From Planctomycetota bacterium (GTDB lineage: Bacteria; Planctomycetota; UBA1135; UBA2386), in contig JACRLW010000096.1 in assembly GCA_016235155.1 (NCBI GenBank), positions 1-49,823 on the forward strand: a DNA stretch of 49,823 bases. Direction: 5' to 3'. Positions within the stretch are counted from its first letter, which is position 1, and every line of letters starts with the position of its first letter. The notes below the pieces were generated by a model. That model did no database searches and was not told where the DNA came from. It was given only the letters and a program-made list of their open reading frames with translations. The position numbers and the translations under genes were made by a program. This document shows, piece after piece, positions 1 to 9,509 of this stretch.

Positions 1-346
1 CGAACAGCACCATCAACTCGAACGTGACCGGGATCGTAGGCGGCCACGTGTAGGGCGGCTTGCCGCTCGTGACCATGCGGTAGTCGACCTCGTTCATCCA
101 CCACATCATCAACTGTGCGGTGAGGATGCCGATCAAGCCCGCCGCCACGACGAACCACCCGAGGTGGCTCTCGCCGTGCCTGAGCATCCGGTCGATGCCG
201 TGGATCGGAAACGGCGTGTGACTGTCGACCTGGACATAGCCGGCTGACGTCGACTTGCCCGCCGCCTGGTAGATCGCGGAAGCCGAGTCGAACTCGGCGA
301 CTGCGCCCCAGTACGTCGTGCCCGGGTTGTTGCCGCTCTGCTTCAT
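1..346 (-). CDS. actD: Alternative complex III subunit ActD (DUF3341), partial
   Basis: Only the first 115 residues are present; the gene runs off the left edge. ActD is a small membrane subunit of alternative complex III. The protein starts [20 protein letters not shown], has the DUF3341-type motif around residues 36-45 (DSHTPFPIHG), and then a first membrane helix at about residues 57-78 (WFVVAAGLIGILTAQLMMWW). The family normally has two helices; the second begins near the window edge. Its ATG shares one base with the TGA of actC (TGATG), so it is translationally coupled in the act operon. The gene order A-B-C-D matches known act operons, and actE and actF would be expected just outside the window. 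Confidence 0.9.
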   Translation of the reverse strand, partial: MKQSGNNPGTTYWGAVAEFDSASAIYQAAGKSTSAGYVQVDSHTPFPIHGIDRMLRHGESHLGWFVVAAGLIGILTAQLMMWWMNEVDYRMVTSGKPPYTWPPTIPVTFELMVLF

Positions 347-1794
347 CAGTGCGCCCCCATCGCGTGCGCCTCGTGATGAGGCTTGTCGTGATGCCCGCCG
401 TGGCCGCCGTGGTGCGGGTTGGCATCCGGCATGACGTTCTTCACTTCATTGATCGCGATCACCGGCAGCCAGCGCGCGAACAGCAGGAAGCACGTGAAGA
501 ACAGGCCGAAGCTGCCGAGGTAGGTCAGGAAGTCGATGATCGTCGGCGAGAAGTTGCCCCAGCTCGACGGCATGAAGTCGCGTGTCAGCGACGTGCATGC
601 GATGACGAAGCGCTCGAACCACATGCCGATGTTCACGAAGATCGAGACGACGAAGAGCACGACCGGGCTGCGACGGAGCTTGCGCACCCAGAACAACTGG
701 GGGCTGATCACGTTGCAGGACACCATGATCCAGTAGGCCCACCAGTAGGGGCCGAACGCGCGGTTCACGAACGCGAACTGCTCGTACTCCGAGCCGCTGT
801 ACCACGCGATGAAGAACTCCATCCCGTAGGCGTCGCCGACCATCGTTCCGGTCAGCAGGAGGATCTTCGCGATGTTGTCGAGGTGGTTGAGCGTGATCAG
901 CGACTGCAACCCGAGCCACGATCGCGCGGGGATCATGAGCGTCAGCACCATGCCGAAGCCCGAGAAGATCGCTCCCGCAACGAAGTACGGCGGGAAGATG
1001 GTCGTGTGCCAGCCGGGGAGCAGCGACACCGCGAAGTCGAAGGAAACGATCGAGTGCACGGAGAGCACGAGCGGGGTGCTCAGGCCGGCGAGGATCAGGT
1101 AGGCCTTCTCGTAGTTGATCCAGTGCCGGTTGCTGCCGTGCCAGCCAAGCGCGAAGAACCCGTAGAGCCGCGCGGCGATCTTGCGGCCCTGTTGCCATGC
1201 GCGATCGCGGAACGTCGCGAGGTCCGGGATCAGGCCGACGAACCAGAACAGCGCCGACACCGTGAAGTACGTGCTCACCGCGAACACGTCCCACAGCAGC
1301 GGACTCTTGAAGTTCGGCCACAACGACATCTGGTTGGGGACCGGGAAGACCCAGTAGATCACCCAGATGCGGCCGACGTGGATCGCCGGAAAGATGCCCG
1401 CGGCCATGACCGCGAAGATCGTCATCGCTTCCGACGCGCGGTTGATCGACGTGCGCCACTTCTGCCGGAACAGGCAGAGGATCGCCGAGATCAGGGTCCC
1501 GGCGTGACCGATGCCGATCCAGAACACGAAGTTGACGATCGGCCAGCCCCAACCGACGGGGATGTTGTTGCCCCACACGCCGATGCCCACGGCGACGAGG
1601 TAACCGATCATCGCGATCAGGTTGAGCAGGATCGCGACGCTGATGCCGAAGCCGAGGTACCACGCGCGCGTGGTCTTGCGCTCGGCGGGTCGAGCGACGA
1701 GGTCGGTGACGTCGGCGAAGGTCTTGTTGCCTTCGACGAGGGGCGCTCGGACGAGCGGGTTCTCGGGTTCGTCGATCACGGTGATCGTCGTCAC
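346..1794 (-). CDS. actC: Alternative complex III quinol-binding membrane subunit ActC (NrfD family)
   Basis: 482-residue polytopic membrane protein of the NrfD/PsrC family, the quinol-interacting membrane subunit of alternative complex III. About ten hydrophobic helices can be seen, starting at residues 48-70 ([20 protein letters not shown]). The family-typical stretch [20 protein letters not shown] lies near residues 85-104, and a second NrfD-like bundle follows. The C-terminus is a soluble His-rich tail ([17 protein letters not shown]), which could bind metal but may just be low-complexity sequence. The start lies 3 bases after the actB stop, and the stop overlaps the actD start. Family assignment is secure; the quinol site is inferred from the family. 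Confidence 0.95.
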   Translation of the reverse strand: MTTITVIDEPENPLVRAPLVEGNKTFADVTDLVARPAERKTTRAWYLGFGISVAILLNLIAMIGYLVAVGIGVWGNNIPVGWGWPIVNFVFWIGIGHAGTLISAILCLFRQKWRTSINRASEAMTIFAVMAAGIFPAIHVGRIWVIYWVFPVPNQMSLWPNFKSPLLWDVFAVSTYFTVSALFWFVGLIPDLATFRDRAWQQGRKIAARLYGFFALGWHGSNRHWINYEKAYLILAGLSTPLVLSVHSIVSFDFAVSLLPGWHTTIFPPYFVAGAIFSGFGMVLTLMIPARSWLGLQSLITLNHLDNIAKILLLTGTMVGDAYGMEFFIAWYSGSEYEQFAFVNRAFGPYWWAYWIMVSCNVISPQLFWVRKLRRSPVVLFVVSIFVNIGMWFERFVIACTSLTRDFMPSSWGNFSPTIIDFLTYLGSFGLFFTCFLLFARWLPVIAINEVKNVMPDANPHHGGHGGHHDKPHHEAHAMGAH

Positions 1795-1797
1795 GGC

Positions 1798-4700
1798 TCA
1801 GCTCTCCGTCCGCGGGTTGCGGATCTTGGCCAGATAGGTCGTCCGCGGCTTCACGTTCAGGTCCGCGAGCATCGCGTAGTTCAGGGGGCTCTGCGCGAGC
1901 TTCGCCACGCGGCTGTCCTTGTCGTTGAGGTCGCCGAAGGTGACCGCCTCGGCGGGGCAGACCTGCTGGCATGCAGTCTTGATGTCGGCGAGGTCCTTCA
2001 GCTTCCTGGCCTCGACCTTCGCCCGGAACTTCCCGGCGTTGATCCGCTGCACGCAGTAGGTGCACTTCTCCATCACGCCGCGCGCCCGGACGGTGACGTC
2101 CGGGTTGAACTGCATCTTCCGCTCCGGGGCGTTGTCGCTGTTGAAGGCGAACCAGTTGAAGCGCCGCACCTTGTAGGGGCAGTTGTTGCTGCAGTAGCGC
2201 GTGCCGATGCAGCGGTTGTAGACCATGTCGTTCAGCCCCTCGGCCGTGTGCGTGGTCGCTGCGACCGGGCACACGCTCTCGCACGGCGCGTTCTCGCACT
2301 GCATGCAGGGGACCATCTGGTAGACGACCTTCGGGTCGTCCGTCGGCTCCTGGATCGTGAGCAATCCGACGCGCGTGTCGACGCCCTCGAAGTAGCGGTC
2401 GACGCGATTCCAGAACATCTCGCGGTTCCGGCTCACCGACTCCTTGCCGACCATCGGGATGTTGTTCTCGGCAACGCACGCCGTGACGCACGCTCCGCAG
2501 CCCGTGCAGGTGTTGAGGTCGATGACCATCCCCCAGCGGTAGCCCGTCGAGTAGTCCTGTTCGACGAACAGCGACTTCGTGAGGTCCGACTCCTGCTGGC
2601 CATGTCCGTGCAGCTTCGCCATCTGGCCGAGCGGAGATTCGTCGGTGGCCTTCCAGTCGGTGCTGCGGAATCCGGCGAGCGTGTTCTCGCGCACGAGCGG
2701 ACGGCCTTCCATCGTGCCGTGCTCCTGCGTGACGACCAGCCGATAGGTCGCCCCGGTCTTCTCGACGCGCGCACCGAGCGCCGTCCACGGTGCTGTCGAC
2801 GTGCGGACGCGGTACGCGTCGTAGCCGCGACCCGCGGCGACTTCACAGTGCGGGTCCATCCGGCGCCCATAGCCGAGCGTCAACGTGACGCAGTCGTCCG
2901 CGTGACCCGGCTGGATCCAGATCGCGCCTTCGACGCTACGGCCGTCGACCGTGACGCGCACGACGTCGCTGTTCGCGACGCCGAGGTCGCCGGCGGTCTT
3001 GCGGCTGACGAGCACGGCGTTGTCCCAAGTCAATCGCTCGACCGGAGAGGGTGTCTCCTGCTGCCACGAGTTGTTCGCGTAGCGGCCGTCCCAGAGCTTG
3101 GGGCACGGACGGAAGACGACCTCGAGAGCGTCGCGCGACGGCGGCACGGCCGGCGTGTGCGCCACGAGCGCGTTCTTCAGCGCGATGAGATCGATCGGCG
3201 GCGTGGGAACGTCGGAACTCGCGGAGCGCGGCAGCACGCCGTCGTGCAACGTCTTCTTCCAGAAGCTCTCGAATGGCTGGCCGGCCGGCGCGCGTTCCTG
3301 CCAGGTCTCGCGCACCGCGGTCCAGGCGTCCTTCGACTCACCCATCAGCTCGACGATCAACTCGATCGGCGAACGCGACGGCGCATGCAGCGGGGCGATC
3401 AGGGGCTGCACGACGCTCGGGGTGCCGTCGTAGGCGACCGTGTCGCTCCACTGCTCGAGTTCGTGCGAGAGCGGGATGTGCCACTCGGATTCGAGCGCCG
3501 TCTCGTCGACCCAGAGCCCAGCGTGGATCGTGTGCGGCACCTGCGCGAAGGCCTCGGCGATGCCGAGGTCGGCCGGCGCGTCGTAGAGGGGGTTCGCGTC
3601 GAGGCAGACCAGGGTGTCGACCTTGCCGGCTTTCATCGCGGTCGCCAGCTCGACGATGTCACCGAACGTGACGCCACGATCGATGCCCGCGGGCGGAGCG
3701 ACATAGCTCACGGTCATGCCCGGGGCGACGGCACCGAGCTGCACGTTGATCGCATGGCCGATCGCTTGGATCAGCAACGGCTGGCGCGGCCCGACGACGA
3801 CGCAGCAACGACCGCCGGCGGCCTTGAGGTCTTCGGCGAGCGACTGGAGCCAGGACGGCTTGCCGTCCGCGAAGAGCTTGCCCGTGAACTTCGACAGCAC
3901 GCTGTGCAGCGGGTCTCCGCCGACGAGGAGTTGCCCGGCCAGCGCGAGTACCGCCAGTCCGACGTCGGTGCTCGACATGCGGTGCCGGTGATCCGCGTTG
4001 CTTCCGGTCAGCGTGTGAGTGGCTTCGGCGACCCAGAGGCGCGAAACACGCCCCTCGCGCTCGGTGATGCGTCGACTCGCTGCCCAGCCACGGGTCCAGG
4101 CGAGGGTCGGCGCATCCGCGCCGAGGAAGTCGCTGTCGAAGCTCGCGACGACGTCCGCGGCGGCGAAGTCGTACTGCGGCATCAAACCGCGGCCGAACGC
4201 GAGGCGCGTCCCTTCGAGCACGGAGTCGATCCCGAGCGGCGACCACGAGTGGAAGCGGACCTTGCCGAGTTCGCCGCGCAGCATCTCGACCAACCGGAGC
4301 AGGGTTGGGGACGTCGTCGGCGGCATCAGGACGTGAAGGCCCTCGCCCGCGCGACCCGCGATCGACTTGAGGTGTTCGGACCAGAACGACCGGAAGTCCT
4401 CGTTGGTCGGATGCGCAGCGGCCGTCGCGTGGTCGGCGTGATCGCCCGCTCCGGCCGGCGCCTCGTGCCCCTTGCGGCGGACATGCTTGCTGCGCGCGGG
4501 GTCGTAGAAGTTGAGGATCTCGGCCTGCAGCAGGCTGTCGGTCGCGCCGTTCGTCGACGGATGGAGTTCGTTGCCCTCGATCTTCGTCGGCCGGCCGTCG
4601 TTGCTGCGGACGACGACCCCGTAGCCGAAGCCACCGCGAGTCAACGCGGTCGCGTAGTGGTTCGGCAAGCCGGGGATCATCCCCTCAGGCGTCTTGTTGA

Positions 4701-4953
4701 AGGGCAGGATCTCGCGCTCGGGCTTTCGACAGCTCGTCATCCCGGCGAGGGCGACCGATGCGGCGACGACGCCGAGGAAGCGGCGGCGTGACACCGGGTC
4801 GTCCAGGCCGGACGAGTCCGCGATGCCCTCGGGGAACTCCCGATGCAGGATCTCCTGGAACTCCGGGGTCCCCGCGAGTTGGTCGAAGCTGCGCCAGTAG
4901 ACCTTTTCGGCGGCGCCGCTCGCGGGCGTCGTACGGATCTGCAGGTCGGTCAT
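1798..4953 (-). CDS. actB: Alternative complex III iron-sulfur subunit ActB (molybdopterin-oxidoreductase-like plus ferredoxin domains)
   Basis: 1051 residues. The chosen ATG overlaps the actA stop (ATGA); a longer ORF exists upstream but lies within actA. The N-terminus has a twin-arginine motif (SRRRFLGVV, about residues 54-62), then a hydrophobic stretch and Cys74. The central part resembles a molybdopterin oxidoreductase; the known family does not bind the cofactor. The last ~270 residues carry ferredoxin-type clusters: CTGCGACVTAC, CMQCENAPCESVCP, a C-x4-C-x3-C stretch (CIGTRYCSNNCP), CTYC and CQQVCP. This fits ActB, a fusion of catalytic-like and four-cluster domains that passes electrons from quinol to the c-type haem subunits. 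Tat export follows from the motif. Confidence 0.95.
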   Translation of the reverse strand: MTDLQIRTTPASGAAEKVYWRSFDQLAGTPEFQEILHREFPEGIADSSGLDDPVSRRRFLGVVAASVALAGMTSCRKPEREILPFNKTPEGMIPGLPNHYATALTRGGFGYGVVVRSNDGRPTKIEGNELHPSTNGATDSLLQAEILNFYDPARSKHVRRKGHEAPAGAGDHADHATAAAHPTNEDFRSFWSEHLKSIAGRAGEGLHVLMPPTTSPTLLRLVEMLRGELGKVRFHSWSPLGIDSVLEGTRLAFGRGLMPQYDFAAADVVASFDSDFLGADAPTLAWTRGWAASRRITEREGRVSRLWVAEATHTLTGSNADHRHRMSSTDVGLAVLALAGQLLVGGDPLHSVLSKFTGKLFADGKPSWLQSLAEDLKAAGGRCCVVVGPRQPLLIQAIGHAINVQLGAVAPGMTVSYVAPPAGIDRGVTFGDIVELATAMKAGKVDTLVCLDANPLYDAPADLGIAEAFAQVPHTIHAGLWVDETALESEWHIPLSHELEQWSDTVAYDGTPSVVQPLIAPLHAPSRSPIELIVELMGESKDAWTAVRETWQERAPAGQPFESFWKKTLHDGVLPRSASSDVPTPPIDLIALKNALVAHTPAVPPSRDALEVVFRPCPKLWDGRYANNSWQQETPSPVERLTWDNAVLVSRKTAGDLGVANSDVVRVTVDGRSVEGAIWIQPGHADDCVTLTLGYGRRMDPHCEVAAGRGYDAYRVRTSTAPWTALGARVEKTGATYRLVVTQEHGTMEGRPLVRENTLAGFRSTDWKATDESPLGQMAKLHGHGQQESDLTKSLFVEQDYSTGYRWGMVIDLNTCTGCGACVTACVAENNIPMVGKESVSRNREMFWNRVDRYFEGVDTRVGLLTIQEPTDDPKVVYQMVPCMQCENAPCESVCPVAATTHTAEGLNDMVYNRCIGTRYCSNNCPYKVRRFNWFAFNSDNAPERKMQFNPDVTVRARGVMEKCTYCVQRINAGKFRAKVEARKLKDLADIKTACQQVCPAEAVTFGDLNDKDSRVAKLAQSPLNYAMLADLNVKPRTTYLAKIRNPRTES

Positions 4954-5588
4954 CGGTGGCACGCGGAGCAGTGGGTCGGCGGAGCGATCTGCTTCTCGTC
5001 GCGAAGTCGTTGTGCGAGATCGGGGTCGTGGGTCCAGGCCATGTCGGTGACGCGATCGGTCGGACGGAGCGCCGTTTCCGGTGCACGGTGACACTCGAGG
5101 CACCACGCCATGCTGAGCGCCTTCTCCTGCCGCACCTCCTCCATCTGGTCGACGCGACCGTGACAGCTCACGCAGCCGACGCCGACGCGCACGTGCGCCG
5201 CGTGGTTGAAGAACGCGTAGTCGGGCAGCAGGTGGACCTTCTTCCAGTGCACCGGCATTCCCGAGTCGTGCGCGGCCGCGAGCTTCTGGATCTCAGGGCT
5301 GTCGGTGCGGACCGTCTTGTGGCAGTTCATGCACACTTCGGTCGCCGGCACGGTTGCATGTGGCCCGACCTCGACGTTGACGTGGCAGTACCGGCAGTCC
5401 ATCCCCATGAGCCCCGCGTGGAGCTTGTGGCTGTACGCGATCGGCTGATGAGGCATGTAGCCGACGTCCGTGAACTCCGGCGAGAAGAAGTACCAGACGG
5501 CTAGGACCACGGTCAGACCGCCGCCGACCACGGCAAGCGCGGCGATCGCAGGCAGTTGGTTGGTCCACTTGGGGAAGTTGACGGTCAA
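4950..5588 (-). CDS. actA: Alternative complex III pentahaem cytochrome c subunit ActA
   Basis: 212 residues from a proposed TTG start. Translation upstream of it is Arg-rich and unlike a real N-terminus, and a GAGAGG purine run sits 8 bases before the TTG. A single anchor helix lies at about residues 12-34 (PAIAALAVVGGGLTVVLAVW). Five CxxCH haem c sites follow: Cys65 (CRYCH), Cys86 (CMNCH), Cys139 (CVSCH), Cys163 (CLECH) and Cys207 (CSACH). Five haems and one N-terminal helix are the known ActA architecture. It is the first gene of the operon, and its stop overlaps the actB start by four bases. Family is certain; the exact start is less so. Confidence 0.92.
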   Translation of the reverse strand: MTVNFPKWTNQLPAIAALAVVGGGLTVVLAVWYFFSPEFTDVGYMPHQPIAYSHKLHAGLMGMDCRYCHVNVEVGPHATVPATEVCMNCHKTVRTDSPEIQKLAAAHDSGMPVHWKKVHLLPDYAFFNHAAHVRVGVGCVSCHGRVDQMEEVRQEKALSMAWCLECHRAPETALRPTDRVTDMAWTHDPDLAQRLRDEKQIAPPTHCSACHR

Positions 5589-5825
5589 GGCTTGAACCTC
5601 TCGGCGCGTCGGCCTCCCTCGCGCGCCACGGAACGCGGCACAGGTCCGCAGTGCCGGCGTAGACCGGCCCCGAGTCGCGAACCTGGGCAACCGCGTGACC
5701 GGGAAACGGCCTAACTCGTTGCGGCATGGGAACCTACACGAGAGAGGAGAACGCCGAGCCCGGGCGCGAAAGGGGGGTGAATGCCTACAAGATCAACCCC
5801 TTCCGGTCAATTTCCGACCCGCAAG
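5589..5825 (-). promoter_or_regulatory. Upstream region of the act operon
   Basis: About 237 bases between the SGNH-gene terminator and actA, with no credible gene. As the only sizeable gap before actA it should hold the operon promoter and leader. The one -35-like match read toward actA is TTGACC at 5810-5805, but the hexamer 17 bases further on (TAGGCA, 5787-5782) is a poor -10. The promoter is therefore inferred from position, not recognised. Confidence 0.4.
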
Positions 5826-5853
5826 AAAAATCGACGCATCGCTCGATGCGTCG
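5826..5853 (-). terminator. Intrinsic terminator downstream of the SGNH hydrolase gene
   Basis: Perfect 10-base inverted repeat CGACGCATCG (5832-5841) and CGATGCGTCG (5844-5853). Read on the minus strand it is followed at once by ATTTTTC. Stem plus U-tract on the minus strand, 48 bases after the SGNH stop, fits a rho-independent terminator that separates that gene from the act operon. Confidence 0.8.
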
Positions 5854-5900
5854 CCAAGTCGCTTGCTCACGGAGGCTTGCAGCGTTCGCGCGAACTCGAG

Positions 5901-7400
5901 TCAGTTCGAGCGGAGCAGGGTCTGCACGAAGTCGGTGAGTTGCGGTGTCGCGAGTTCGTGCCCACGTGCATTCGGGTGGTAGTCGGCCGGGCACACCCAC
6001 AGGTCGTCGGTCTGCGCGACCTTGTCCCTGAGCGCCGGGAGCAGATCGAGGAAGGGGATCTCGTTCGTCGCGCAGAAATCCCCCACCAGGCGGTGGATCG
6101 TCGTGAACGGGTAGTGCTCGCCGGAGCCGAGACCTTGGATGTAGGGCCAGATCACGACGCCGAACGGGATCCCCCGTGCGCGGCAGAGGTCGCGGCCGGC
6201 GAGCAGCGCCCGCTGCGGCCCTCCCCCGGGCCAGAGGTTGGCGCGCCCGACCGAGGTCCGCGGGTAGGGCATGCACCACAGCGGGTATTGGCGATCGGGA
6301 AGCTCCAGCAGCTCGCCGACGAGGTCGCGCGACGGATCGATCTTCAACTGCCCCTCGAGGGCGTAGCCCTGGAGCAGGTCGCGCAGCAACCGGGAGTGGC
6401 GCAGGATCCAGGGCAGTTCCTCCTGGTGCGCCAGGGCCTGCCCGGTCGGGAGGAGGTCGTTCAGGCAGAGCGTCAGGACGACGGCGTCTGGCTCGAGTCG
6501 CAGGAAGCGGTGCGCGAGCGCCGAGACGTACTCGTCCGGGAACATGCTCCCCGACGCACCGCAGTTCACCGTGCGGATGCCGTCGTCGGTACGCCGGAGC
6601 TCGACTTCCACGCGACGGGTCCAGCAGTCGTCGATCGCGACTCCCCAGCCGAAGGTGAACGAATCCCCGATACATACGACCCGACGCTGACCCGGCGGCT
6701 TCACGGCGACGAGTTCCTCCCGCTCGCGGATCATCGCGCTGTTGATGTCCACGCGGACGCAGCCGTCGGCGTCGAACCGGGGCGCCCACTTGCTGCCCTC
6801 CAGCCCGCGGAAGCAGAAGAACCACGACTTGCTCGGAGCGAAGGTGTCGCGTTCACGCAGTCCGCGGATCGTGATCCCCGAGGGGTAGGTCGCGGACGCG
6901 ACGTCGCGATCGACGGTGACCGTGCCGTCCGGGTCGACCCTCGTGCAGCGGTAGATGCCGTCGTGAGCAGCCGTTCCGGTGATCTCGATGCGCTCCTGCA
7001 ATCGAACCTCGGGCTCGCCTTCGGGTCGGACCGGATTCAGGACGTACGCCATCGGGTCGTTGACCCACTTGCCGCCGAGGGGCCGCAGGCGTCGACCGGC
7101 CGCATCGAACTCCACGCCGCCGCCGGTCAGGATCTCCCGCGCCCGAACGAGCTCGATGTCCGCGATCGGGACGATGTAGCCCCGCGTGCCGGCTTCAGCG
7201 AGGCTGAGGGGGTTGCGATCGACGTCCCGGTACTCCGTGGCGAAGCGGACATGGAGGTTCCGATCCGTGACCTCCTCGGCCGCGGACATGCCGTAGATCG
7301 TGTCCACACCGAGGAGCACGAGGTCGGCGAGGATCAGGGCGACTCCGCTCGCGACGACGAGCAACAGGATGCGCGCGGTGAGGCGCTTGAGCTTGTTCAC
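5901..7400 (-). CDS. Membrane-anchored SGNH/GDSL-family hydrolase
   Basis: 499 residues from a GTG start (VNKLKRLTARILLL), chosen because a basic tip and membrane helix (residues 9-31) follow directly; the 84 residues upstream are unstructured Arg/Ser-rich translation. Residues ~40-235 form an unrecognised domain. The SGNH domain starts at 240: block I is CIGDSFTFGWG with nucleophile Ser247, a Gly-bearing block is near 281 (GASGSMFPDE), block III is CLNDLLP with Asn314, and block V is ADYHPNARGH with Asp473 and His475. Such proteins usually deacylate carbohydrates or lipids at the envelope. It diverges from the carbamoyltransferase gene, so a shared role in modifying a surface molecule is plausible. 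The substrate cannot be read from sequence. Confidence 0.85.
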   Translation of the reverse strand: MNKLKRLTARILLLVVASGVALILADLVLLGVDTIYGMSAAEEVTDRNLHVRFATEYRDVDRNPLSLAEAGTRGYIVPIADIELVRAREILTGGGVEFDAAGRRLRPLGGKWVNDPMAYVLNPVRPEGEPEVRLQERIEITGTAAHDGIYRCTRVDPDGTVTVDRDVASATYPSGITIRGLRERDTFAPSKSWFFCFRGLEGSKWAPRFDADGCVRVDINSAMIREREELVAVKPPGQRRVVCIGDSFTFGWGVAIDDCWTRRVEVELRRTDDGIRTVNCGASGSMFPDEYVSALAHRFLRLEPDAVVLTLCLNDLLPTGQALAHQEELPWILRHSRLLRDLLQGYALEGQLKIDPSRDLVGELLELPDRQYPLWCMPYPRTSVGRANLWPGGGPQRALLAGRDLCRARGIPFGVVIWPYIQGLGSGEHYPFTTIHRLVGDFCATNEIPFLDLLPALRDKVAQTDDLWVCPADYHPNARGHELATPQLTDFVQTLLRSN

Positions 7401-7650
7401 TTCGGTCGGACCATCGGTGCTCGGAACCCGACTCCCCCACTGCGCCGGCGAGTCATCGTCGATCCGACGGCAACACGTCGCTGGCATCGACGGATTCCTG
7501 ATCGCGAAACCGCCGCGGAGTGGCGCTCTGTTTTTCGGCGTGTCGTCGGTCGATCGGATTCTATCCTTCCGAACCCCACGAACGGCCAGGCACGACGATC
7601 GCGTTGTTCTCGCCGGTGACCGGATCCGGCCGTGACCGGAGTCGAGCGAC
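7401..7650. promoter_or_regulatory. Divergent intergenic region, SGNH hydrolase / carbamoyltransferase
   Basis: 250 bases between two outward-facing starts. It must hold promoters for both the SGNH gene and the carbamoyltransferase-SxtJ-DUF5989 set. A short T-run (TTTTTCGG at about 7531) and a TATCCT hexamer (7562-7567) are the only AT-rich spots; no clear -35/-10 pair could be assigned. A GGAG about 13 bases before the carbamoyltransferase ATG may be its ribosome-binding site. Confidence 0.4.
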
Positions 7651-9489
7651 ATGCCGAACTACGTCCTGGGCATCTCCGCCTTCTACCACGACTCCGCCGC
7701 GGCGCTGCTGCGCGATGGTGAGATCGTCGCCGCTGCGCAGGAGGAGCGATTCACGCGGAAGAAGCACGATCCCGACTTTCCGAGGCTCGCGGTCGCCCAC
7801 TGCCTGAAGGCCGCAGGCATCAGTGCATCGGAGCTCGACTACGTCGCGTTCTATGACAAGCCGCTGCTGAAGTTCGACCGCCTCATGGAGACGTACCTCT
7901 CCTACGCGCCGGCCGGGTTTCCGTCCTTCATGAAGTTCCTGCCGACCTGGCTCGGCGACAAGCTCCACATCCCGCGCATCCTCCGCCGTGAACTCGGCTC
8001 GTCGCCGAAGCGGCCGTTCGTCTTCCCCGAGCACCACGAGAGTCACGCGGCGAGCGCATTCTACCCATCGCCGTTCCAGGACGCGGCCATCGTCACGATG
8101 GACGGCGTCGGGGAATGGGCGACCACGAGCATCGGCGTGGGCGAAGGCAACAAGATCCGACTCACGCACGAGATCCGTTTCCCTCACTCGCTCGGACTCC
8201 TCTACTCGGCGTTCACGTACTACTGCGGCTTCAAGGTCAACTCGGGTGAGTACAAGCTCATGGGCCTCGCGCCCTACGGAGAGCCCAAGTACGTCGACAA
8301 GATCGTCGACAACCTGATCGACCTGAAAGAGGACGGCAGCTACCGCATGGACATGCGGTACTTCCAGTACGCCCAGGGGTTGCGCATGACGAACGAGCGC
8401 TTCCACGCGCTCTTCGGTCGCCCCCCCCGCAGCAAGGAAACGCAACTCGACCAGTTCTACATGGACGTCGCGGCGTCCATCCAGAAGGTCACCGAAGAGG
8501 TGATGCTCAAGACGGTCCGCTTCGCCCACAAGTCCACCGGCAAGAAGAACCTCTGCTTGGCAGGTGGCGTGGCGCTCAACTGCGTGGGGAACGGCAAGAT
8601 CCTCCGCGAAGGACCATTCGAGCGGATCTGGATCCAGCCCGCCGCCGGGGACGCGGGCGGCGCGCTCGGTGCCGCCTACATGGTCTGGTACCACCTCCTC
8701 GGCAAGGAACGCCGCGCAGAGAAGGACCTGGATTCGCAGCACGCCAGCCTGCTCGGACCGGCGTTCGGCCGTGACGACATCCTCGCGGTGCTCGAAGAGC
8801 GCGGCGCCAAGTACGAGGAGATCGCCGACGAAGACAAGCTCTGCGAACGCGTCGCGGAGTTGATCGCGACCGAGAACGTGATCGGGTGGTTCCAGGGACG
8901 GATGGAGTTCGGCCCACGGGCGCTCGGTGCGCGCAGCATCATCGGTGACGCACGTTCGCCGAAGATGCAGAGCGTGATGAATTTGAAGATCAAGTTCCGC
9001 GAGTCGTTCCGGCCGTTCGCGCCGATCGTGCTTCGGGACCGCGCTCCCGATTACTTCGACATCCGACCGGACCAGGATAGTCCATACATGCTGGTCGTCG
9101 CGCCGGTTCGCGAGGACCGGCGTCGGAAGGTCGAGCCAGGCAAGTTCGGCATCGACAAGCTCAAGCAACTCCGCTCCGACGTGCCCGCGATCACTCACGT
9201 CGACTACTCGGCCCGCCTCCAGACGGTGGACGAGAAGCGCAATCCGCGGCTCGCCAAGCTGATGCGGGCATTCGAGCGTCGCACCGGGACGCCGATCCTC
9301 ATCAACACGAGTTTCAACGTCCGCGGGGAGCCGATCGTCTGCACGCCCGCCGACGCACTGAGGTGTTTCCTCGGAACCGACATGGACGTGCTGGTCCTCG
9401 AGAACTTCGTGCTGCTCCGCACTGCTCAACCGGAACGACTGACGAAGGTCGATCGCGAGAAGTACCTGTCGGCATTCGATCTCGACTGA
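7651..9489 (+). CDS. Carbamoyltransferase, NodU/CmcH family
   Basis: 612 residues, the usual family length. These enzymes use carbamoyl phosphate and ATP to make carbamoyl-AMP, then move the carbamoyl group to a hydroxyl on a sugar or natural product. The N-terminal Kae1-like half begins LGISAFYHDSAAALL with the family QEERFTRKKHD motif at about residues 30-40. The metal-binding His stretch EHHESHAASAFYPSPF follows near residue 127, with AIVTMDGVGEW after it. The TsaD/YrdC-fused C-terminal half has GWFQGRMEFGPRALGARSI and the typical end TSFNVRGEPIVCTPADAL. The next two genes, SxtJ and DUF5989, are small membrane proteins known to travel with such carbamoyltransferases. The substrate is unknown; a cell-surface glycan or exported metabolite is inferred. 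Confidence 0.93.
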   Translation: MPNYVLGISAFYHDSAAALLRDGEIVAAAQEERFTRKKHDPDFPRLAVAHCLKAAGISASELDYVAFYDKPLLKFDRLMETYLSYAPAGFPSFMKFLPTWLGDKLHIPRILRRELGSSPKRPFVFPEHHESHAASAFYPSPFQDAAIVTMDGVGEWATTSIGVGEGNKIRLTHEIRFPHSLGLLYSAFTYYCGFKVNSGEYKLMGLAPYGEPKYVDKIVDNLIDLKEDGSYRMDMRYFQYAQGLRMTNERFHALFGRPPRSKETQLDQFYMDVAASIQKVTEEVMLKTVRFAHKSTGKKNLCLAGGVALNCVGNGKILREGPFERIWIQPAAGDAGGALGAAYMVWYHLLGKERRAEKDLDSQHASLLGPAFGRDDILAVLEERGAKYEEIADEDKLCERVAELIATENVIGWFQGRMEFGPRALGARSIIGDARSPKMQSVMNLKIKFRESFRPFAPIVLRDRAPDYFDIRPDQDSPYMLVVAPVREDRRRKVEPGKFGIDKLKQLRSDVPAITHVDYSARLQTVDEKRNPRLAKLMRAFERRTGTPILINTSFNVRGEPIVCTPADALRCFLGTDMDVLVLENFVLLRTAQPERLTKVDREKYLSAFDLD

Positions 9490-9509
9490 GCGACCACGGA
9501 GCACCCCAG

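Noticed and set aside
349..4791. A 1480-residue plus-strand open frame antisense to actB and actC
   Set aside because: Arg/Asp/Val-rich low-complexity translation with no motif; the opposite strand carries clear alternative complex III domains. It is a GC-rich shadow frame.
5589..5900. A small gene or tRNA in the actA upstream gap
   Set aside because: No clover-leaf or conserved reading frame; the only clear element is the minus-strand terminator at 5826-5853.
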